17,849 nt of DNA from Alphaproteobacteria bacterium UBA6178 (lineage in GTDB: Bacteria > Pseudomonadota > Alphaproteobacteria > Rickettsiales > UBA3002), in contig DITS01000002.1 of assembly GCA_002422205.1 (NCBI GenBank), positions 10,897 to 28,745 on the forward strand, read 5' to 3'. This document shows, in pieces, positions 13,156 through 17,849 of the stretch (positions are counted from its first letter, which is position 1; each line of letters starts with the position of its first letter). The notes under the pieces are model-generated. The model was given only the letters and a program-made list of their open reading frames with translations, did not search any database and was not told the DNA's origin. The position numbers and the translations under genes were made by a program.

Positions 13156-14637
13156 ATGTCTCTTTCAAAGCTTCGCGCCGAGTGGCTCGGCAATATTCGT
13201 GGTGATATTCTCTCTGGTATGGTGGTGGCACTCGCGCTCATCCCCGAGGCTATCGCATTTTCCATTATCGCAGGGGTGGACCCGAAAGTGGGGCTATACG
13301 CGTCATTTTGTATTGCAGTTGTCATCGCCTTTGTGGGTGGCAGACCGGGCATGATCTCTGCTGCCACAGGTGCCATGGCGCTGGTGCTGGTGTTACTAGT
13401 GAAAGAGCACGGGCTGGAATACATGCTCGCCGCCACACTGCTCACGGGTGTTATCCAGATTTTGGCGGGCTTTTTGCGGCTGGGACAATGGATTGAATAT
13501 GTCTCCAAATCGGTAGTAACCGGTTTTGTCAACGCGCTGGCGATTCTGATTTTCATGGCGCAGCTGCCGGAGTTTAATGATGCGAGCTGGTATATGGTTG
13601 CAATGGTCGCTGTCGGCCTCGGCATCATTTATGGATTCCCCTATATTACCAAAGCGGTGCCTTCACCGCTGGTGACGATTGTGGTGCTCACCGCCTTCAG
13701 CATGTTTATGGGGCTCGATATTCGCACTGTGGGCGATATGGGCGAGCTACCCGATACGCTGCCGGTGTTTCTGATTCCAGATATCCCACTCAATTTTGAA
13801 ACGCTGATGATTATTCTGCCCTATTCTATCACGCTCGCAGCTGTAGGCTTGCTGGAATCATTGATGACGGCGGTGATCGTCGATGACATGACCGACACCC
13901 CAAGCCAGAAAAACCGTGAATGCGCAGGCCAGGGCATCGCCAATATCGTCGCCGCTTTCTTCGGGGGTATGGCAGGCTGTGCAATGATTGGCCAATCCGT
14001 TATCAACATCAAATCCGGCGGACGCGGCAGACTCTCCACCTTCTTTGCGGGCTCCTTCCTGCTGTTCCTTATTCTGGTGCTGGGTGAGTGGGTAAAACAA
14101 ATCCCCATGGCTGCGCTGGTGGCGGTGATGATTATGGTGTCGATCAGCACCTTCAACTGGGCGTCGATTAAGAATCTGAAAAACCATCCACCGACCTCCA
14201 GCTTGGTGATGCTCACCACCGTGGTCATTGTGGTATTCACGCATAATCTGGCACTGGGGGTCTTTGTCGGCGTGTTAATGAGCGCCTTGTTTTTCGCACG
14301 CAAAGTCGCGCGGTTCTTTGATGTCGAATCCACCTTATCCGATGATGGCACGCATCGCACCTACAGGGTATATGGTCAGGTGTTCTTCGCATCTGCTGCC
14401 AATTTCTCTGCACGTTTCGATTTTAAAGAGAAGCTGGAAAAAGTCACGATCGACCTCACCCATGCGCATTTTTGGGATTTAACCGGTGTCGGTGCGCTCG
14501 ATAAGGTGGTGCTCAAATTCCGCCGCGAAGGGCTGGAGGTCGACTTGCTCGGCATGAATGAGGCCAGCGCCACCATCGTCGATCATCTCGGTACGCATCA
14601 CAAGCCCGACGCCATCGACGCGTTGTTTAAGCACTAA
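13156..14637 (+). CDS. SulP family inorganic anion transporter with STAS domain
   Basis: Protein of 493 residues. Residues about 1-385 are the SulP membrane domain: DILSGMVVALALIPEAIAFS is the conserved first helix, followed by GLYASF, SAATGAMALV and the NRECAGQGIANIVAAFFGG segment. Residues about 400-490 are a short STAS domain (KVTIDLTHAHFWDLTGVGALDKVV). SulP proteins carry sulfate, bicarbonate or other anions across the inner membrane, by symport or exchange. The substrate cannot be read from sequence; the sulfur genes next door make sulfate or a sulfur oxyanion plausible. AAGG lies about nine bases before the start. Its 3' end overlaps the convergent acr3 gene by 11 bases. Confidence 0.92.
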   Translation: MSLSKLRAEWLGNIRGDILSGMVVALALIPEAIAFSIIAGVDPKVGLYASFCIAVVIAFVGGRPGMISAATGAMALVLVLLVKEHGLEYMLAATLLTGVIQILAGFLRLGQWIEYVSKSVVTGFVNALAILIFMAQLPEFNDASWYMVAMVAVGLGIIYGFPYITKAVPSPLVTIVVLTAFSMFMGLDIRTVGDMGELPDTLPVFLIPDIPLNFETLMIILPYSITLAAVGLLESLMTAVIVDDMTDTPSQKNRECAGQGIANIVAAFFGGMAGCAMIGQSVINIKSGGRGRLSTFFAGSFLLFLILVLGEWVKQIPMAALVAVMIMVSISTFNWASIKNLKNHPPTSSLVMLTTVVIVVFTHNLALGVFVGVLMSALFFARKVARFFDVESTLSDDGTHRTYRVYGQVFFASAANFSARFDFKEKLEKVTIDLTHAHFWDLTGVGALDKVVLKFRREGLEVDLLGMNEASATIVDHLGTHHKPDAIDALFKH

Positions 14638-15673
14638 AACAATGGCGCGTGCGGTTGGCGAATGCCACCAGCGACAACATCACCGGCACTTCGACCAGCA
14701 CACCCACCACCGTGGCCAACGCCGCACCGGAATGCAGCCCGAACAGGCTGATAGCAACAGCCACTGCCAACTCGAAAAAGTTGGACGTACCGATGAGCGC
14801 GGCGGGCGCGGCGGTGGTAAATGGCACGCGCCACAGATAGGCCCAGCCATAGGCGATAAAAAAAATGCCATAGCTTTGAATCAGCAGCGGCACAGCGATC
14901 AAGGCGATCACCAGCGGCTTATCGAGGATGGTCTGCGCCTGAAAACCAAATAGCAATAGTACCGTCGCCAGCAGGCCGATGACGGAGAAGGGCTTGAGCT
15001 TAGCAGTGAAGCGCTCGATCCGTTCTGCGCCGTGATGCTGGTCGAGTTTGCGCCGTGTGACATACCCAGCCGTCAGCGGAATCAACACATATAAAACAGT
15101 GGAGAGCAATAAGGTTTCCCACGGGACCACAATATCGGTCACACCCAGTAAAAACGCCGCCAGCGGCGCGAAAGCGACAATCATGATGATGTCATTAATC
15201 GACACTTGCACCAGCGTGTAATTGGCATCGCCGCGCACCATCTGGCTCCACACAAACACCATCGCCGTGCAGGGCGCCACGCCGAGCAAAATCATGCCTG
15301 CGATATATTCCTTGGCGGTGTCGGGGGCCACCAAACCGGCAAAGACATGCTCGAAAAACAACACGCCCAACGCCGCCATGGTAAAGGGCTTTACCAGCCA
15401 GTTGACCACCAGCGTGATACACAGGCCTTTGGGCTTGCGCCCTACATCTTTGATGGAGGCAAAGTCGACATTCACCATCATCGGGTAAATCATCACCCAG
15501 ATAAACACCGCCACCACCAGATTGACGCTGGCATATTCCATTTCCGCCACGGCCTGAAAGCCCGAAGGCACAACCACGCCCAACCCAATTCCAGCCGCGA
15601 TGCACAGCGCCACCCATAGGGAGAGGTAGCGCTCGAAAAAGCCGAGGGGGGAATGTGTTGTTGGGTTAGTCAT
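14627..15673 (-). CDS. acr3: Acr3-type arsenite efflux transporter
   Basis: Protein of 348 residues with about ten membrane helices, the usual Acr3 length. Landmarks: FERYLSLWVALCIAAGIGLG at the N-terminus, VFIWVMIYPMMVNVDFASI, the GVAPCTAMVFVWSQM helix with the essential cysteine (C135), and AALIGTSNFFELAVAVAISLFG. It exports arsenite using the proton-motive force. It is the last gene of the ars operon, 96 bases after arsC, with a small palindrome between. The ribosome site is weak (AAGAAAAG). It is unrelated to the ArsB pump. It overlaps the convergent SulP gene by 11 bases, leaving no room for a separate terminator. Confidence 0.95.
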   Translation of the reverse strand: MTNPTTHSPLGFFERYLSLWVALCIAAGIGLGVVVPSGFQAVAEMEYASVNLVVAVFIWVMIYPMMVNVDFASIKDVGRKPKGLCITLVVNWLVKPFTMAALGVLFFEHVFAGLVAPDTAKEYIAGMILLGVAPCTAMVFVWSQMVRGDANYTLVQVSINDIIMIVAFAPLAAFLLGVTDIVVPWETLLLSTVLYVLIPLTAGYVTRRKLDQHHGAERIERFTAKLKPFSVIGLLATVLLLFGFQAQTILDKPLVIALIAVPLLIQSYGIFFIAYGWAYLWRVPFTTAAPAALIGTSNFFELAVAVAISLFGLHSGAALATVVGVLVEVPVMLSLVAFANRTRHCFSA

Positions 15674-15700
15674 ATCGCTTTTCTTTAAACTCTTTTGGTC

Positions 15701-15727
15701 GTCATTTCCGCAAAAAACGGGAATGAC
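15701..15727. repeat. TGTCATT-type palindrome within the ars operon
   Basis: GTCATTTCCG (15701-15710) pairs with CGGGAATGAC (15718-15727) with one G-U type mismatch, around an A-rich loop. It lies between arsC and acr3 on the minus strand. It belongs by its ends to the same TGTCA family as the other palindromes here, and could reduce or stabilise acr3 transcription relative to arsC. Confidence 0.7.
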
Positions 15728-15769
15728 AATATTAGGTCAATCGCTTCGTTTTTGAGCGGAAATAAAAAA

Positions 15770-16195
15770 TTATTTGAATGGAATATCATTCATCATCTTC
15801 TCCACCCTCTCCCTCAACATACCAAACGCCGCATCAAACGCCGCGTCAATCTCCTCTTCCGTGCCGGTCGCGGATGCCGGGTCGGGCGTGCTCCAATGCA
15901 GCTTTTCATGCGTCCCCAATAAGGCGGGGCAGCCCTCAGCCGCCGCAGCATCGCACACGGTAATCACCACATCAAAAGGCTGGCCTGCGAATGCGTCCCA
16001 TGATTTGCTGCGTGGCTCGCCTGCGGGAATGCCATGACGTTTCAGTGTCTCGATGGATTTCGGATGCACATATCCCGCCGGATTGCTGCCCGCGCTCACT
16101 GCCTGATAACGCCCTGCACTAAGCACATTTATGAGCGCTTCGGCCATGATGGAGCGGCAGCTGTTACCGGTGCATAGGACAAGAATGGTTTTCAT
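15770..16195 (-). CDS. arsC: Arsenate reductase, LMW phosphatase (thioredoxin-coupled) type
   Basis: Protein of 141 residues reducing arsenate to arsenite in the cytoplasm. The P-loop CTGNSCR has the nucleophile C8 and R14. A second redox pair C81 and C89 (TVCDAAAAEGCP) and the acid D105 in STPDPA complete the S. aureus pI258-type ArsC set, which is regenerated by thioredoxin. C81 and C89 are eight apart, one more than in pI258. The start ATG at 16195 overlaps the stop of the HNH gene in ATGA, so the two are translationally coupled. Acr3, downstream, exports the product. Confidence 0.94.
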   Translation of the reverse strand: MKTILVLCTGNSCRSIMAEALINVLSAGRYQAVSAGSNPAGYVHPKSIETLKRHGIPAGEPRSKSWDAFAGQPFDVVITVCDAAAAEGCPALLGTHEKLHWSTPDPASATGTEEEIDAAFDAAFGMLRERVEKMMNDIPFK

Positions 16196-16827
16196 TTGAG
16201 AATCTTTACGTGAATTTCTTTGATACCAAGTTTTTTCCAATTATCTTTTCGAAACTGCGGTCTTGACCTTAAATTTCCGTACAGGTCCGATGACGTGCTG
16301 AATCTTGAAGCATTCCAAATATGTTGTTTTGTTGTACCGTCAATATTAATGGTTTCAATGGTTGCTTTTTTATAGGCTAATAATGCTGTTTTAAACTCAG
16401 TGAGGTCAGTCGGAAACAGCGTAATGGGCAGCATATCATGTTGATTATGGGATTGTTCAAAGACATCAGGTGAAATATTTTTCTTGGTGGGGACATCTTT
16501 TCTCATGTCATAAGCTTTATGACATTTTTTACACAAAACAAGAATGCTGCTTTCTATCGGATCATGCGCTTTTTTAAACTCCTCTACAAACTGCTCTATA
16601 TTAACAGTCAAAAGCCCATTAAATGTATATTTCTCAAGAAGCAAATCAATGATATCATTTCTGCTTTTGTCACTGACATGTGCGGCTTCCAGACTTTCGG
16701 TTTCCGGGCAATGCTGACAAACGCCCCGCTCTTTTTTGTAAGATCGGGTTAGATGCTGAACAATATTACGTAAGTTTGGCCCCAAATATTTTCGAAATTG
16801 TTTATTGGTTCCAATAAATGAAGGCAT
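16192..16827 (-). CDS. HNH-type zinc-binding nuclease-like protein in the ars operon
   Basis: Protein of 211 residues from the ATG at 16827, with AAGGAGA six bases upstream. C37 and C40 (GVCQHC), H50 (LEAAHV) and C99, C102, H103 (LVLCKKCHKAYD) form the treble-clef pattern of HNH nucleases, with an AH in place of the first HH. The C-terminal part ends YGNLRSRPQFRKDNWKKLGIKEI, a basic segment of unknown role. It lies between the DUF6428 and arsC genes. Its start is downstream of, and overlaps, the end of the DUF6428 frame only in non-coding upstream sequence, while its stop overlaps arsC in ATGA. It is visibly AT-richer than the flanking ars genes, which suggests insertion. Target unknown. Confidence 0.78.
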   Translation of the reverse strand: MPSFIGTNKQFRKYLGPNLRNIVQHLTRSYKKERGVCQHCPETESLEAAHVSDKSRNDIIDLLLEKYTFNGLLTVNIEQFVEEFKKAHDPIESSILVLCKKCHKAYDMRKDVPTKKNISPDVFEQSHNQHDMLPITLFPTDLTEFKTALLAYKKATIETINIDGTTKQHIWNASRFSTSSDLYGNLRSRPQFRKDNWKKLGIKEIHVKILK

Positions 16828-16846
16828 AAATTCTCCTTGGCGGCTA

Positions 16847-17302
16847 TTAGCAGCACCCTGTTTTCGGCGAACAGCCTGCGCTAGCCGTGGCAGGCATTTG
16901 CTTATCAGGAATGCCGCAAGCATCTTGCGCCAGACAGGCTGTGTGCTTAGCGGTGAGGATGAAATTCTGGCCATCAAATGCAAGATCGAATTTGCCAATC
17001 GTGTTTTGTTGATACTCTACTTCGATAGGCAATTCTTCTGCATCGCCTAACACTTTTTTGGAGATGTTGAGGATATGCAGAAACTTCTGCGGGGCAAGGC
17101 GGTGGTCGTAATCACCTGCCTCCCATAGCTGAAAGTTGACAACCGTTTCCTTGCGCTCCACCCCACCGCAATCGATGAAATGCTTTGTAACCAATCCGAC
17201 CTCCGTAACATGGAAATGTTGTGGCACAGCCGATCCGTCGGGCAGCTTGAAATGCACGGCAGGTAATCCTGCGAGGGCTTGTTTTACATCTGAAAGCTTC
17301 AT
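16847..17302 (-). CDS. DUF6428 family protein of ars operons
   Basis: Protein of 151 residues. The pattern LPDGSAVPQHFHVTEVGLVTKHFIDCGG, QLWEAGDYDHRLAPQKFLHIL and IEVEYQQNTIGKFDLAF belongs to a domain (DUF6428) that I know beside ArsR and ArsC genes. The function is unknown. Cysteines near the C-terminus (CLAQDAC and a final TGCC) could bind trivalent arsenic, but this is inference. The start overlaps the arsR stop in ATGA, showing translational coupling. The HNH gene begins 20 bases after its stop. Confidence 0.85.
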   Translation of the reverse strand: MKLSDVKQALAGLPAVHFKLPDGSAVPQHFHVTEVGLVTKHFIDCGGVERKETVVNFQLWEAGDYDHRLAPQKFLHILNISKKVLGDAEELPIEVEYQQNTIGKFDLAFDGQNFILTAKHTACLAQDACGIPDKQMPATASAGCSPKTGCC

Positions 17303-17646
17303 GATTTTGTCCTTTTGGTTTTTGATTTAATTTGCGGCTTGCACTCCGCCTCACCGTTTTCCTCACGGATGCAGCAATTCTCGCGCAGGTAAGCGAGTAG
17401 CGCTTCCATTGTGTCGCAATTTGCGGCATAAATTACCTGCCGCCCCTGCTTGTGGGACGTCACCAGCCCCGCATGGCTCAGATGCGACAGATGGAAGGAC
17501 AGTGTGTTGTGCGGAATATCGAGTTGATCACTTAAATTGCCCGCCGCCGTACCGCCGCGCCCATATTCGATCAGTAGCTTAAAGACGCGCAGGCGGGTTT
17601 CCTGTGAAAGCGCAGATAAAGCAATAATGGCGGTGTCAAGATTCAT
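17299..17646 (-). CDS. arsR: ArsR arsenite-responsive repressor
   Basis: Protein of 115 residues of the ArsR/SmtB family. The winged helix spans about 35-75 (LSDQLDIPHNTLSFHLSHLSHAGLV). It lacks the ELCVCDL site of plasmid R773 ArsR; instead C91, C92 and C102 (ENCCIREENGEAEC) near the C-terminus match the arsenite site of the Acidithiobacillus-type ArsR. Arsenite binding releases it from the operon promoter. The tail is rich in lysine and threonine. It is the first gene of the ars operon and overlaps the DUF6428 gene by four bases. The promoter places the transcript start almost on its ATG. Confidence 0.94.
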   Translation of the reverse strand: MNLDTAIIALSALSQETRLRVFKLLIEYGRGGTAAGNLSDQLDIPHNTLSFHLSHLSHAGLVTSHKQGRQVIYAANCDTMEALLAYLRENCCIREENGEAECKPQIKSKTKRTKS

Positions 17647-17652
17647 ACGTCC

Positions 17653-17680
17653 ATCATAGCGGACAGGTTTAATGTGTCAA
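17653..17680 (-). promoter_or_regulatory. ars operon promoter
   Basis: On the minus strand: TTGACA (17675-17680), 16 bases, TATGAT (17653-17658). The -10 ends only six bases before the arsR ATG, so the transcript should begin at or one base before the start codon. Confidence 0.72.
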
Positions 17681-17683
17681 TGG

Positions 17684-17695
17684 ATATGGACATAT
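17684..17695. promoter_or_regulatory. Inverted repeat next to the ars promoter
   Basis: ATATG, GA, CATAT form a short perfect inverted repeat abutting the upstream side of the -35 element, within a weaker GGA/TCC-flanked symmetry. It may be part of the ArsR operator; ArsR sites are AT-rich imperfect repeats overlapping the promoter. Evidence is positional only. Confidence 0.35.
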
Positions 17696-17826
17696 TTCCG
17701 CCAATACGCAAGAAGACTGGGGAGCCGATCAATATGCTGGCTACCATTGCGCCCAAAATAGATGGCCTACCTGCCGGTGATGAACATTTCGTAATGGCTG
17801 CATCCGGCTTGAATGATACGGGGTGA

Positions 17827-17849
17827 TGGCGGAAGCGGTGAGATTCGAA
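17827..17849 (-). tRNA. 3' end of a tRNA, probably tRNA-Ser
   Basis: On the minus strand the last 23 bases read as a tRNA 3' end: T-loop TTCGAAT, T-stem strand CTCAC, acceptor strand CGCTTCC, discriminator G, encoded CCA. The spacing is exact for positions 54-76. G73 with a GGAAGCG-type acceptor suggests serine. The anticodon and 5' part lie beyond the window, so the identity is tentative. Confidence 0.75.

Noticed and set aside
15206..15619. Plus-strand frame opposite acr3
   Set aside because: Histidine-rich shadow of a membrane protein gene; Acr3 on the other strand is unambiguous.
16828..16998. Upstream extension of the HNH protein (57 more codons)
   Set aside because: It overlaps the end of the DUF6428 gene in another frame. 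The ATG at 16827 has an excellent AAGGAGA six bases upstream.
17680..17826. 48-codon plus-strand frame before the tRNA, as a gene
   Set aside because: The ribosome site is poor, no family is recognised and it overlaps the ars promoter. It is discussed only as a possible remnant.

Overview
The window reads as a chromosomal segment of a Gram-negative bacterium, most likely an alphaproteobacterium. The basis is the gene families present: a STAS-fused MlaE with an auxiliary lipoprotein, a BigR-like repressor, a ROSE-type thermometer before an Hsp20 gene, and a small protein carrying the EDSFPASDPPS motif. Dispersed TGTCA-bounded palindromes of a type common in that class also fit. The assignment is inference; there is no rRNA and only the end of one tRNA. 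Most genes are moderately GC-rich. Two are visibly more AT-rich: the large unknown gene at 2811-4574 and the HNH gene at 16192-16827.

Layout. 1-133 is the start of typA on the minus strand. 254-604 (DUF486 membrane protein) and 744-1886 (ChrA chromate transporter) run forward. 1887-2222 holds palindromic repeats, then a sigma32-like promoter and a ROSE-like RNA thermometer driving an Hsp20 chaperone (2223-2705) with a clean terminator. 2811-4574 is a minus-strand protein of unknown role whose C-terminal two thirds resemble the glutamine synthetase catalytic fold; a cluster of palindromes lies just upstream of it. 5051-8284 is a four-gene, overlap-coupled MCE/Mla-type lipid ABC transporter operon. 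8543-10216 is a RhlE-type RNA helicase with a long basic tail. Two small minus-strand genes, a palindromic repeat and the DNA glycosylase gene tag follow up to 11627.

11709-15673 carries sulfur and oxyanion genes. A BigR-like repressor with a rhodanese is divergent from an AhpD-like thiol protein across a shared operator and promoter pair, and a SulP anion transporter follows. Convergent with SulP is an arsenic operon on the minus strand (17646 down to 14627): ArsR, DUF6428 protein, HNH nuclease-like protein, ArsC and the Acr3 arsenite pump. The first four genes overlap by ATGA junctions or sit within one transcript. The window ends in the 3' end of a minus-strand tRNA, probably serine.

How it works together: ArsR releases its promoter on arsenite, ArsC reduces arsenate and Acr3 exports arsenite. 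The BigR-like repressor probably senses persulfide and controls the rhodanese and the AhpD-like protein. The Mla-type operon moves phospholipid between membranes. The least explained pieces are the glutamine-synthetase-like gene and the HNH gene inside the ars operon.
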